Shown: in pieces, positions 31,601 to 43,407 of the stretch | Layout: each line of letters opens with the position of its first letter | How positions within the stretch are numbered: position 1 is the first letter of the stretch | Assembly: GCA_030180135.1 (NCBI GenBank) | Contig: CM058229.1 | Coordinates: forward strand, 41,939,522 to 42,003,521 | Direction of reading: 5' to 3' | DNA from: Orychophragmus violaceus | Taxonomy: Eukaryota; Streptophyta; Magnoliopsida; Brassicales; Brassicaceae | DNA length: 64,000 nt | Made by a program: the position numbers and the translations under genes | The notes under the pieces: model-generated | What the model saw: the letters and a program-made list of their open reading frames with translations, nothing else | The model's database searches: none | Told to the model about the DNA's origin: nothing

Positions 31601-34479
31601 ACCCGGGTTCCTCTATTCGAAATTCTTTGCACTCTTCCGGTTTATTTTCGTTTAATAAGGCTGACTTGACAACTTTGTGTCATGCATGCCAATTGGGTAA
31701 ACACGTTCGTTTGCCATTTCACTCTTCGTCATCTATTGTTTCTGAACCTTTCCAGATAATTCATTCTGACATTTGGACTTCTCCTGTCTTGAGTACTAGT
31801 GGATTCAAATATTATCTTCTCTTCCTTGATCATTATACTCACTATATTTGGGTTTATCCTATTCACAGGAAAAGTGAAACGTTTGGCAAATACCTTCATT
31901 TCTCAGCTCTTGTCAAAACACAATTCAATAAATCTATTCGTGCTTTACAGTGTGACAATGGTGGCGAATACACCAGTCAAGCTTTTCTCGATCACTTGGC
32001 TGCTTCGGGTACTGAAGTTCGTCTATCCTGCCCTCACACCTCTCAACAAAACGGTCGTTCCGAACGCATGCTCCGTACCATCAATAACTTGGTACGCACA
32101 TTGCTGCTTCAAGCTCACATGCCTCTCTCATTTTGGGCGGAGGCCCTTCTTACTGCGGTTTATCTTCTTAATCTACTTCCCTCTTCTTCGATTCATAATG
32201 AAATCCCGTTTACACGTTTATTTCACAAGCCGCCTGATTACAAACACCTTCGTGTTTTTGGCTCATTATGTTATCCTAATCTCTCTTCTGTTTCAGCTCA
32301 CAAACTTTCTCCTCGATCGACCGCATGCGTTTTCTTGGGATATCCAGCCAATCATCGTGGCTATCGGTGTTTGGAGCTTGCAACACGCAAGATCATAATC
32401 TCCCGCCATGTTACATTCGACGAGAACATCTTCCCTTTCTCGAATGTACCTTGCGGCTCCTCATCTGTGCCCGTACCTCTTCTCCCTCCACCCATCATCC
32501 TACCAAAGTCAATTCCTTCTCCTTCTACTGGTACTCGACCGCCAGTACGTGTTCCACCTCCTCCTCACTCCATGGCTACTCGTGCTCAACACGGGATACT
32601 TAAACCTCGTATCCGTATGTGTCTTCATACCGATACAATTTCGCCTCTTCCTATTTCTCATGTGCAGGCTGCAAAAGATCCAAATTGGACTAACGCTATG
32701 CAGGAGGAACACAATGCTCTTATTAAATGCAGGACTTGGGATTTGGTTCCCAGGCCACCGGCTACTAACGTAATTCGTTCTATGTGACTTTTTCGTCATA
32801 AGTTTGATGCAGATGGAAAGCTTCAACGCTATAAAGCTCGCTTGGTTGCTAATGGACGATCTCAACAACAAGGTATTGACTGCGACGAGACATTCAGTCC
32901 TGTGGTCAAACCAGCTTCCATCCGCACCGTGCTACACATCGCTCTTGCACGTAACTGGCCTCTTCGCCAATTAGACGTGAAGAACGCATTCCTTCATGGG
33001 AATCTTGAGGAGACCGTGTTTATGCACCAGCCTCCGGGATTCACTGACAAGATCAAGCCAAATCATGTATGTCTTCTCCGACGTTCCCTCTATGGCCTTA
33101 AACAGGCCCCGTGGGCTTGGTATAATCGATTTGCTGCAGTTGCTCGATGGATTGGTTTTACACAAAGTCGCTCGGACTCTTCTCTGTTCATTCTCGGCGG
33201 TGCTCAGCCCACGGCTTTACTCCTTCTTTATGTCGACGACATAGTCCTCACAGGCGCGTCATCAACTCTTCTCGACCGCATTGTTAAGGAGCTCGGTACC
33301 GCTTTCGACCTAACTGATCTTGGCAGGCTTCATCACTTCCTCGGCATCTCGGTTTCTTACAATGATGCCGGCATATTTCTGAGCCAACACAACTACACCG
33401 CTGATATTTTACATCGTGCATCCATGACGAACTGCAATCTCAGCTCAACACCGGTGGACGCAAAAGCAAAGCTCGCAGCAGATGATGGTCCACCTGTGTC
33501 GGATCCGACTTTGTTTCGTAGCCTTGCGGGTGCTCTCCAATACCTCACTTTCACGCGTCCGGACATAGCATTTGCTGTCCAGCAGGTCTGTCTGTTCATG
33601 CATGACCCTCGGGAGAGCCACCTTACAGCCCTGAAACGAATATTGCGGTACGTCAAAGGCACCATCTCGCATGGACTGCAGCTCAAGAAATCATCTCTCA
33701 CAGACTTGACAGCCTATTCCGATGCTGACTGGGCTGGTTGCCCCTCAACCCGACGCTCCACGTCCGGATTTGCTGTCTTCCTTGGCGATAGCCTGATCTC
33801 TTGGTCCTCCAAACGGCAGCACACGGTTTCCCGATCAAGTGCAGAGGCTGAGTACCGTGGCGTGGCAAACGCGGTTGCTGAAACCTCTTGGCTACGGAAT
33901 CTTCTTCTTGAGCTTGGTTGTCCTCTCTCTAAAGCCACCATTGTGTATTGTGACAACATATCTGCCGTCTATCTCTCGTCCAACCCGGTACAACACCAAA
34001 GGACAAAACATGTTGAGATAGATCTGCATTTCGTCCGCGAGAAGGTTACGCTCGGCCACATCCGCGTCCTTCACGTCCCATCATCATCACAGTACGCTGA
34101 TATCTTCACCAAAGGCCTTCCATCACCTTTGTTTACAGAATTTAGATCCAGTCTCAACGTTCGACAACCTACCGTTGGACTGCGGGGGAGTGTTAGTTAG
34201 GATATTATGATATCCATTCTGTTAGCATATTCCCCATGTATATTCTGTAATTGAGTTGTATATATACTGATGTACACTCCACAAGATAATCAATCGAATA
34301 TCATATTGTTACACAGGTGACAAATGTTTGTTATTTGTCAGGGGAAGGCTCTCAGGCTTTTGTTTGAAGATGAGGAGGACAAAAAAATTAAAGAATGGGC
34401 CACACTTTCTTTCTACCAATCGACGGAGTGGATCGGCGGAGTAGGGGATGCATTCGGGGCTAACTGCTGGTTTGATTGA
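28618..34479 (+). CDS. Unknown multi-exon gene with repeated symmetric exons, one intron holding a Copia element
   Basis: Exons inferred: 28618-28707, 28808-28894, 29250-29321, 29647-29709, 29813-29859 and 34342-34479 (stop TGA 34477-34479). The first four are all phase 1-1 and multiples of 3. Exons 1, 2 and 4 are diverged copies of each other (DVEVQAAKVSVEEQM, DVEDLAGKVSVEEHM, DVEDPAAQVSVEGQM, each ending KDLAH or KDLDH). Exon 3 is Lys/Thr-rich and exon 5 acidic (LVDDDEDE). The last exon reads GKALRLLFEDEED and ends in a GDAFGANCWFD tail. No domain recognised. The 5th intron was about 60 bp before a 4.4-kb Copia insertion. Start unresolved; it may be a decaying gene. Confidence 0.45.
29897..30019 (+). 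repeat. 5' LTR (123 bp) of the intronic Copia element
   Basis: TGTTAGTTAGG...TATTGTTACA. It contains the inverted repeat GGATAT-TATG-ATATCC near its start. Very short for an autonomous element. Confidence 0.92.
30020..30029 (+). other. Primer-binding site of the intronic Copia element
   Basis: TGGTATCAGA directly follows the LTR end TTACA; complementary to the 3' end of initiator Met-tRNA. Confidence 0.8.
30133..34200 (+). pseudogene. Copia gag-pol polyprotein with one nonsense codon
   Basis: Frame from ATG 30133 to TAG 34198-34200, broken once at TGA 32785-32787 near the start of RT, where relatives carry Trp. Gag is of the UBN2 type and lacks a CCHC knuckle; instead an RG/GR-rich and then PQW-rich linker precedes the protease (YMDSGATDH near residue 355). 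Integrase has the HHCC finger (HRRLGHPG...CHACQLGK) and catalytic D, D, E (HSDIW, CDNGGEY, NGRSERM). After the stop, RT shows QLDVKNAFLHG and YVDDIVLTG, and RNase H shows SDADWAG, AEAEYRG and CDNISA. The stop codon itself extends into the first bases of the 3' LTR. Only the one substitution separates it from a full frame. Confidence 0.9.
34191..34313 (+). repeat. 3' LTR (123 bp) of the intronic Copia element
   Basis: Identical to 29897-30019; followed by the CAGGT target duplication, which falls in the host intron 23 bases before the splice acceptor. Confidence 0.92.
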
Positions 34480-35582
34480 CCGGCGGACAAGGTATGTTAC
34501 TTTTTCGGAAAGAAAAAGGAAAAAAATGTAATTTTATTTGTTTTTTTTCTTCTCTTATTTCCAGGAAAAGGTGCTTATAAGAAGACCACAGTGGGAAGAT
34601 GCAAAAGATTTTACATATATACATGCTTATTATATTTCGTACATTTTCATAAACTCGAAGACTATGCTTATCAGGTTTCACATTTCCATATATTTCTAGA
34701 ACACTTTGAACTACTGACCTCGCAATATAAATTCAAATATGTTTGATATGATCCAAAACTTATTATTTTCTTTTTGTCTGCGATCCAAAACTTATTAAGA
34801 AATGACTATACACGGGACCCATTTTTTATAATAATTTTTGTGCAAAACACGGAACCCATAATTTTATCTTCTTTTATGTTTGTTTCTAGAATTATGTTTT
34901 TTCCCCTTTCTGTTTTAACATCAACTATCTATCAATTATACTATTACTTTAAAAATGAATTTCGCTGAAATTAAAATTTTGAATCATTTTTCTTCTGCTC
35001 TTGTGAATTTCTATTTTATGGGGAAAATTACAACAAATTCAATTTGCAATAGCTAGCATAATCAACTTTTCTTCCAAAACCATGTTTTGAAATTAGAGTA
35101 ATTGCACTGAGTATATCGTTTATTTATTTTTAGTTCACAATCAGTATCTTTTGATATTTAGGTGTAATTTTATATTTTTTTACTGTTAAAATATATCGTA
35201 GAGACCAAAATGCTCTTACAATTTTAAACTGTTTAATTACTAAAACTTGTAACTAGATTGGTTTCGACATTTTACTTATTTTTAGGTTAAAGACATTATG
35301 ATTATTTTATATTTTAACTGAACAAAGAAAATCACCTTTTCTCTCCTCCAATTTGTTCCGGTGAGACACTCGCAATAAACTTCCGTTTATTTCTGTCGTC
35401 TCTTCCATTAGGCTTACAAATTCGACTCATCATTTTGTGCAGACAAGAAAACGGACTTCAATAAGGTAAAGTTTCCAAAACCCTAAATTTAGTTTCGACG
35501 GTGCAAATAGACTCGCCGTCCATGAAAAACTTTTATTTTCAAAGGAAATTTTTAGAAACACTTCTGGTTTGAATTGCAGACC
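34480..35582. other. AT-rich spacer, nothing recognised
   Basis: 3' flank of the unknown gene followed by AT-rich DNA without supported frames or repeat ends. Confidence 0.5.
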
Positions 35583-36528
35583 ATGACAGACGAAAAACTA
35601 CCCATACGATTGTACCAGACGGATCGTTACCCATAAGTTCGGTTGAATATATATATTCAAAACTGGATATTCTAAACAAAATGTGGAAGAAGATTAGGTC
35701 TACGCCGGAATTGGAGATCATTCAAGATTCCAGTTTCGGAGAGTTGTTTAAACTTCTAGTCGAACAGAGTCCAATATCTGGGATAATGATTCATGGCTTT
35801 TCTGCGAGGCAACTAATAACAAAAAAAGATACGAGCTTACTTCAGTTTTTGCTGAGCAGCCTATGCGCTTCTCACTAGTCGAGTTCACTTGATAACAAGG
35901 TTAAATTGTAGTGAGTAGCCCGAGCCAGAGGAGATTGCTGAGAAGACGAAAACTCCTGAAGGATCAAAATCCGTGTGGCAAGATTTGTTTGGCGATATGG
36001 GTAAAGGAGGAAAAAGGGGGAGCCTGGGATGAGGATAACATATACACTTAAGATGCTTGATGATCCAAAGTTTCCTGGTACGAAAATTTTGAAGCTTGCT
36101 CTGATATGCAATGTGGATGGAATGCTTATTAGTAGCCATAAAAATGCAAAGGCGACGCAAGAGTATGTTGAGATGCTTATGGATGTACAATTCTTTTTAC
36201 GCTAGGTCATGAGTCTTTTATGAAGACAATTAACTTAATGAAACCTTGCCCGAGATCTGTTAAACTTGAGGATGATCATATCCTAACATTTAGAACTCAA
36301 CTGCAGCAACAAACGTCGTGTATGGATTTCCACTTGTATATCAACTCCTAGCTTTTCGTTGTATTCCTAGATTGGTGGAGAGGATGCCTGACCATGGATA
36401 AACTCTCAACTTCATGGATAATACGTTCCAAAATATCCCCAAGAACAATTGGATAAGTAGTGATATTGTACTTGACATCGAGTTCGGACCAGAGGTTAAT
36501 GGATACTCAAACTATCCACATATATACT
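35583..36528 (+). pseudogene. 5' part of a DUF1985/DUF287-type gene remnant
   Basis: Begins at ATG 35583 with a translation like the N-terminus of Arabidopsis DUF1985 proteins (LPIRLYQTDRYP), soon hitting a stop. A later frame at 35681 carries the DUF1985-like segment SSFGELFKLLVEQSP and GFSARQLITKK. From about 35930 further pieces read VWQDLFGDMGKG, then KILKLALICNVDGMLI, then ESFMKTINLMKP in shifting frames, as in the DUF287-containing family. Stops and frameshifts throughout make it dead. These genes are commonly linked to Ulp1-bearing Mutator-like elements. It is cut at 36528 by the Copia insertion and resumes at 50957. Confidence 0.55.
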
Positions 36529-37168
36529 TGTTGGATCCCCTAGGATCTAGGGTTTGTTATATTGAAATTACCAACCTCGTTCTTACCTAGAACTGGCAGC
36601 GGAATGATTGGTGAACGAGATCAGTGAGCGACTCAGATGCTTCGCCTCTACTAGATACACACGCACACAAACCTGGAAACCGGGATGCTAGTGCCGGATC
36701 TATGGGATCTCTGAGTTTTGGTGTTTCTGCCTCTTCTGTCAAGAAAGAGACAACGGCTACTGATTCAGGTCGAAACTCTTAGGTTTTAATTAGACCTCAA
36801 ATCATTCTTAACGGGCCAGACTCGTTTAAGTCATAAATCGAAAATCCTATTTCGAAACCCGAACTGTGTCGATCGTCACACATACTGTGTCGATCGACAC
36901 AACACCATTTACTCGATATTAATGTGTATCCAATACACATTAACATGATCATTACCATAATGATCATTCCCATGTTTTAGCTTCCAGTTTGCTTAGGTGT
37001 GTGACCCTATAGGATCATATAATACTGGCAGTAAGTCTACAACTTACAGATTGCAAGAGGCTTCTAGCAAAACATTGCAACCGCCCAGTATTATACGAAT
37101 GTCTGATCTCGACACACAACTATCATCAGGAGTGAGTACAAGTGTGATTTCAGGACACTATCCCAACA
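36529..37168 (-). repeat. 3' LTR of the outer Copia element
   Basis: 640 bp; carries the palindrome pair at about 36864-36900, one copy mutated (CGATCGTCACA instead of CGATCGACACA). Polypurine tract follows internally (ATCTCCCACTTG on +). Confidence 0.9.
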
Positions 37169-37990
37169 ATCTCCCACTTGTACTGGAATCATCAATTCCT
37201 ATAATCCTTTTGTCTCTATATCTCGATTTGGCATAAGGCAATAATGGTGTCATCCTTATAAAGCCAACATCGTGTTTATCGAACTCCTGATCTTATACTG
37301 AACATTACAAACAACTGAACTACAGTTCGTTTGAGTGCGGCCACACATTTTCTCAGTATTAAATCTTCGATAGGCCCTGAGATATTTATCTCCCGTTATT
37401 CAGGACGGACAAATCCCATCTTGTTCCATCCCTATTTCAACGCACACTTCATGATATACTTGAACAGTGCCGTTATAGTCGCCAGTTACGGGTCGACGTT
37501 TGACAAGGTCAAAGTGTACCAATTCATATGCAAGAAAGCATGATGAACTCAGGTCTAAGGACTATACTCTATAGTCGTAATGAGAACCTCTTATGACACA
37601 GATATAACTATCTTGTAGACTTCTCATTAGCGGGTCATGTCCGATCATATGTTCACCAACATATATCTATGTGACTGACTGCGATAATCATATCATTGGC
37701 TCCACGAAACTTAGCCAACAGTCACCTCACAAGCTAGTCTCTCGCGGTTGTTATTGTCCCACTTTAACAACCTCGACTAGGGACACTTCATAATTTATGT
37801 TATTTGTTACTTATAGGGTTTCATGATCAAGTCCTCAACTTGATGGCCTATAATATGACATAAACTTATTTTGGGACCATTATTTAATTATCCAATAGTC
37901 AAATAATGTTGATGTCAGTTTTTCATAAACATGACCATATCATATTTATCTGAACATCATAACTAAACTAACTCCCACTAGAATCAAGAC
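37169..37990 (-). other. Outer Copia non-coding block 3' of pol
   Basis: Counterpart of 9058-9907. Similarity to the intact element is moderate overall but very high around GAACTCAGGTCTAAGG and the hairpin GACTATACTCTATAGTC at 37560-37576. Confidence 0.55.
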
Positions 37991-40298
37991 CAAGTCTTCA
38001 GATTTCTAGTACCTACAACAACAGTGTTGAACTCGTGCTTAGGTTGTGAGAGATCCTGCGGTGTTCTTGCTTGGAACCATTCCAACAAACCACACCGCTA
38101 TTCTTAAATGAGCACTATTCTACGGTCCTCTGCTTGGAAACCTTTCCAATAGACAGTACCGTTACACAGGCAAAATGACATAACCAGGTGAGAACCGGGA
38201 ATCATCTTTGTCCGTCTAACTACTCATAATTGATTCGTCTATTTCTCAGTTGTACAAGAACCTATCCTTAGTGTTTCTCAAACACTTGGGGATATTCCTT
38301 TACAACTGCCCAGTGACTCTTACTGGAACAAATTGGTATCTTCTCGTCATGCTTTTATGCGTCAGCTGCATTTAGACGAGCGCATAATATGGCATTCATG
38401 ATGGATTCTATTGCATAAGCAAAAGGAATCACACTCATTAGACACTAGCTCAGCCAGTGTCCAAGACACTTCTTCTTGCTAAGATCATTGCCATAAGACC
38501 TTTGGTGTGAAGCCATTCTTGGAATCATGCATATTGGAACTGTCCAGTACCTACGATCCAATTAGCTCTTCTGATCCATCTCAATGGATCCATATTCCAA
38601 GAACTCACGCGACTTCTCCCATGTCTATCGTTAAATTTGACTTCCGACCCAAATCTTGGCAAGACTTTAGCGTCGGAACGTCGTTTATGAGATTAAGTAC
38701 GTTCTTAACATACAGTTTGAGAATTGCAATTACGCTCCCACTAGTTTACTTGTAAACGCACTGTTTCTATTCGTTCCTGATCGAGTCAAAGCCTTTGACC
38801 GTTTTAACAGAACATAGATTCCAACTCCAAGATGCTTGCTTCAACCGGTGAAGCTAACATGCATAACTAGCCAATTTTTTGGAGTTGGGGCTCACCATCG
38901 CTTCTTTGAATTTCGCATGCGCATCACTTTTCAATGATCTACGGATCACGACAATCGGTCACGAGGAATCACCCTCGATTTAGTGATGGCTCCTTTCGGA
39001 TCTGCGAATTTCAGGCTCCACAGGTATAGATCCTACATCACTCTGTAGATCTAACCGCTGCTCTCCCTCAACAGGTTGAACAGCCTCCTGTGTTTCTCGA
39101 ATTTCTTCGAGCTGTACTTTTACTCCCACTGTTCTTCTTGGAAAAACAGAGTTCCGAACAACAAAACTTTGTTCTCGGATTGGTTGCAAAAGTACTAAGC
39201 CTCGGTTTCCTTAGGACAACCAGCGAAGCAGCACTTATCAGATTTGGGTTCAAGTTTGTTTGTTGACAACTGCCTTACACAAACCTTGCAATCCCAATTA
39301 ATCAGAAAAACATATTTGGAAATCACCCAGTCCACATCCAATGTGGTGTTTTTCACTGATTCTGATAGAAAACTTATTTAGCGTAAACATGTTCATTTTA
39401 GAGCGTATTTTAAAAGAATAATGGAAGATTCATGTGACTCATCATTAATCGGAGCAAATTCAATAAAATCCGATTCATTCTCTCAGAAACACCATTCAAG
39501 TTTTCTGGGAGAAAAGAGCTGTGATATGGCTTCACACTCACTTAGATGATCACTCAATTCTTGACTCAAGTATTTTCCTCTGCGATCTAATCGAGGATAT
39601 CAATACTTCTGTCAAATCAGTTCTATACTTCATTCTAAAACTCCTTTGATCATTCCAAAGGATTCTGACTCGTGTCTCATCAAATGAACACAGTCATACT
39701 TATTGAAGCCATCAATAAGTCAATGAAGTATTGAAGTTTTCCTTTGGCACTAATGCTCATCGGGCCGCATACATCAGTATGTGTAAGGCCCCAATGAGCC
39801 TCTGGCCCGTTTCTTTAGCTCTGCTAAAGAAGCCTTAGTCATTTGGCCCAGCAAGCAGAATTCATGTCTCAATTGATTTATAATCAAATGAACCTGAAGC
39901 CCATAACTATGGAACTTCTGAATCCGCTGCGCTCTATTTGGTCAATTTGACTATGCTGAAGAAAATCGAGTTCAAGTCATCAGACTTGAATCATTTGATA
40001 TTTATGTTATGTTTAAGCGTATGTTGGTTTAAGATACAAAACCCTTTCAAAAGGGGTGCTACTATATGATATTTCATTAAGATCAAAAGAGCAAAACTTG
40101 TCTTTTATCAGAATGAAAAACATTCAAATTCTTACAAGAAAATGAAAGACCTTTCTGCATAAAGCAGGTACATAGTAGCAATTACTTAATTCAAAACCAA
40201 GCTTGAAAGGCTCCTACAAGTGCAGAATCTCTACGGCTTATGCAACAACCATTGCTCCATACTAGGCACGCAGTTCCACTTGTCCTTTCTTCAACGTT
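37990..40298 (-). pseudogene. Degenerate pol of the outer Copia element
   Basis: Aligns along its length with the RT-integrase coding sequence of the intact element (reverse strand), but with many indels and stops and no long frame. Around 38840-38900 the sequence jumps from the segment matching 11041-11053 to one matching about 11440-11460. That removes roughly 380 bases of RT, including the QMDVKTAFLNG catalytic motif. The same jump occurs in the nested element. Confidence 0.7.
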
Positions 40299-41213
40299 CT
40301 ACTGTTGCTTAGGCCCTGCATATTTCCAAAATATCAGTACCACAACCAGTATCCAATACTTACGTAGAACTTGAAATAATAACACAATACCCGAAGAAGA
40401 AGTACCGTACATCTTCTTCATCTCTTGTGAATCTTCCAAGAATTTAATGCAATCTCTCTTCCAATGCCCATACTCATTACAGTAGAAGCAATTTCTAACA
40501 CCAGATGGGCTAGACTTGGGCTTATAAGATGACACAGGCTTATCCTGATTCCAAATCTGGACGGCCCTGCCTCTACCCTTGCCAACACAAGATTTCTCAA
40601 ATCTTTTACCCTTTATGATGTCTTGCTCTACTGTTTTGAGCATGCCATGCAGCTCAGTCAACGTCTCTGTCAAGCCTTTCTTGATATAGTTCTTAATGAA
40701 CTTATCATAGCTTGACGGCAGTGACTGCAGAATGATGTCAGTTGCCAACTCTAAGCTGACAGGACAATCCAGTTTCCCCAGGTTATCAACGTAACCCATC
40801 ATTTTAATGACATGAAGACTCACTTGAACATCCTCTGGTAGTCTGCACCTAGTGAGAGACTTCACCAACTGGAATCTCTCAACTCGTGCCAGATCCTGAA
40901 ACTTCAGTTTCAGGCTGGTGATCATCTCTATTGGCGACTCCATGTTCTCGTATTGAATCTTCAAGTCCGAGTTCATGGTAGCCAACATCAGACCACGCAC
41001 ATCTACCACATCAATATAATGCTTGTTCCAAGCATTATATACTGCATTCGAGCGATTGGCCCCAAGCCTTTCTGGAAGAGCTTTCTCAAGGACATAGTCC
41101 TTACTCTCCTGCTTGAGGATTAATCTCAAATTGCGATACCAATCCAGGAAATTTGACCCATTTAACTTGTCCTTCTCAAGGACGGGTCGTAACGAGAAGG
41201 TAGTTTTAGACAT
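40299..41213 (-). CDS. Gag of the outer Copia element, frameshifted at its end
   Basis: Starts MSKTTFSLRPVLEKDKLNG (ATG at 41213; an upstream in-frame ATG at 41234 is less likely because the related copy at 55951 starts at the equivalent Met). Residues 1 to about 260 are a well preserved Copia gag with a CCHC knuckle (CFYCNEYGHWKRDC). After TSSSG the frame shifts and the last ~27 residues are out of register, so the protease is lost. Compared with the truncated copy at 55951-56297 it is more than 90% identical over the shared part, much better kept than the neighbouring pol. Confidence 0.75.
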   Translation of the reverse strand: MSKTTFSLRPVLEKDKLNGSNFLDWYRNLRLILKQESKDYVLEKALPERLGANRSNAVYNAWNKHYIDVVDVRGLMLATMNSDLKIQYENMESPIEMITSLKLKFQDLARVERFQLVKSLTRCRLPEDVQVSLHVIKMMGYVDNLGKLDCPVSLELATDIILQSLPSSYDKFIKNYIKKGLTETLTELHGMLKTVEQDIIKGKRFEKSCVGKGRGRAVQIWNQDKPVSSYKPKSSPSGVRNCFYCNEYGHWKRDCIKFLEDSQEMKKMYGTSSSGIVLLFQVLRKYWILVVVLIFWKYAGPKQQ

Positions 41214-42765
41214 AGGCTGGAAATTTTTAATCAAAGAAAATTTTAGTTATGATTTCAGGAAATGAGGAATCTTATCCAATAAGAAAACTTGCATTATATT
41301 CAAACAACGTTTCCTCTATGAATATAATAATCCAAGATTCATACATCACTAAAATCTGAATGGACGACTCGTCATTACTCAGAGTTTAGTAATCTAGGTA
41401 AGCAATCCATTGCTAATTGTACTCAGTAGAATTCTTGGTCGTAGATGAGACAATCCATGTCCTATCTACTCTGATGTCTCTGGGCCCAGAACTTCTGATA
41501 GCCCAGTCAAGTTAAACCAATCTCTTCTGTCTTGTGATCATTGACAGTCGCACTGCAAGTCTATCAATGATCACCTGCCTTACTCACTTCACTGTGGATA
41601 CCAAGGACTCCAAGACTATCCAACAATGAAACGATTTTTGACAGTAGACAAGATTGGGCAAGACATCAAGGTCACTTGATATTTAGTTGAGGAAATGGAA
41701 CTTTAAAAGATTAGTAATTCAATCTCTTAGGTCACGTAATTGTAGATGTCAAGCACTGCAAGACCATCAACATTACTATCTGCCTTACTCGCGTAATTGT
41801 GGATACCAAGCTCTTGGCAATACTATCCAACAACGAAATGAGTCTTGACAGTTGACCTTATTGAAACTAAGCTTTGATCTAACACACATCCAATGTGTAT
41901 TAGACAGGTTTAGAACATTTTACTTCTAATTTTAATTAAGTTTTTAATCGTTCTAATTTCAGTGGATTAGGTCATTCGGTTCGGTGTCTTAATCATTTGG
42001 TTCAAAACCAAACGATTACGGTTCGCATCGTCACCATGTGCGTCAACTGACACACTTGGTCGACTCTTGATATGCAACCTTAAGATCATTCGAGATAACC
42101 GGTCAAATCCAATTTGACCAGTTCATCTAATCGAACCGATTCAACCAGTTTTAACTAATCGCGATAACAAGTCCAATCCAATTGGATCGACTTATCCGAT
42201 CAAACTGATCTTAACCAATTAAATCGGTTTATTCTAATTGAGATAACCAGTTTAATTCAATTGAACCAATTCATCCAATTTAAACCGATCTAATCTACCT
42301 TAACCAAGCATGATAACCAGTTCAATCCAATTGAACCGATTCAACTAACCGCAAGGTTTGTGTCGACCGACATTGTAGAATATTAGGGATTAAATCGACA
42401 TGACCATGCGAGATAACCAGTTCAATCCAATTGAACCGATCTATCCATTCGCACAGTCTGTGTCGACCGATGCACCCAGTGCGTCGATCGACATAGTGCG
42501 ATTTCAAATCTTTCGTATTTTCGCTGTGTATCGACCGATACACCCAGTGCATTGATCGATGCTGTGCGAAAACCCCTAATATCTTTTACGAGTTTTCGCG
42601 ATGTGTCGACCGACACAAGCTTAGTGTCGATCGACACCATGCGACAAACCCTAAATTATTTACGCGTTTTCGCTCTGTTTCGACTGACACACGCTTTGTG
42701 TCGATCGACACTATGCGACAAACACTAAAATCTTATTTATGTTGTTTCGCGGTGTGTCGACCGAC
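41214..42765 (-). other. Leader of the outer Copia element with AT-rich and CGATCG minisatellites
   Basis: Non-coding leader, continued at 50139-50303. About 42080-42440 holds a repeated GATAACCAGTTCAATCCAAT-type unit. From 42459 follows the CGATCG module array. No genes. Confidence 0.6.
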
Positions 42766-42770
42766 ATAAG
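42459..42770. repeat. Tandem array of ~70-77-bp units with paired CGATCG palindromes
   Basis: Units begin near 42459, 42527, 42602, 42675 and 42752. Each is a TGTCGACCGACA-like word, a 6-8-base spacer, a GTGTCGATCGACA-like word, then TGCGA and an AT-rich filler. The array continues at 50139-50170 beyond the nested insertion, which landed in a spacer (ATAAG). Confidence 0.75.
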
Positions 42771-43407
42771 TGTTGGAAGTTTTGGTTGATCCTGATTCAA
42801 TTCTCATATTGATATCAACCTAAACATGCATTAGATCTAGGTGTTCTTATTTAGAAACATAATGATCTCACCTTTTACCTGTTTGTTGCAGCGGAAAGAA
42901 AAAACAGGTCAATGATCAGGGAGATACACCGAGAGATGGATCCTCCAAAGGCTCACACACGCTTCACAAGGAAATTGGCTGCTAGACCACCAGGAGGCTG
43001 GCGCAGAGAGAGGAGAAAAACGGCGCTGGGTGTTAGGGTTGGCTTGGAAAAACAGACTCAAGTTTTATTCATAAAACTTGTCTAATTCCTTTTGGGCTTT
43101 ATGGGCCCAAATACCAATCTGATTAAATTCCATTTAATCAGACCCATTAATTCTTCTCTCTTAGTACGACAAATGCCTAGCACTTTTGTCGTACTTCTGC
43201 TAAGCCGTTCCAACATTATTTCCTGCTAGCTTAAGCGTGTGACCCATATGGGATCATACAATAAAGGCAATAAGTCCAAGACTTATAGATCATGAGCGGA
43301 CTCTAGCAAGCCATCATGACCCCCAGCATTGTATGACTTATGTCTGATCACTGACATACTCTTACGTTATAGAGACAGTACAGAGATTGCTGGACACAAT
43401 TCCAACA
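42771..43407 (-). repeat. 3' LTR of the nested Copia element
   Basis: 637 bp, TGTTGGAAGT...AATTCCAACA; related to the 666-bp LTR of the intact element but without the CGATCG palindrome pair. Confidence 0.9.

Larger units (their letters stand above)
29897..34313 (+). mobile_element. Young Ty1/Copia element with identical 123-bp LTRs
   Basis: LTRs 29897-30019 and 34191-34313 are identical as far as I can read. The target duplication is CAGGT (29892-29896 and 34314-34318). A primer site (TGGTATCAGA) lies right after the 5' LTR and a purine tract TGCGGGGGAG just before the 3' LTR. The polyprotein frame has a single stop. Identical LTRs imply an insertion too recent to have gained LTR mutations. 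Confidence 0.93.

Noticed and set aside
42459..42770. CRISPR-like array
   Set aside because: Regular ~70-bp spacing and palindromic repeats, but this is plant retrotransposon leader with diverged units, no cas genes and no unique spacers.
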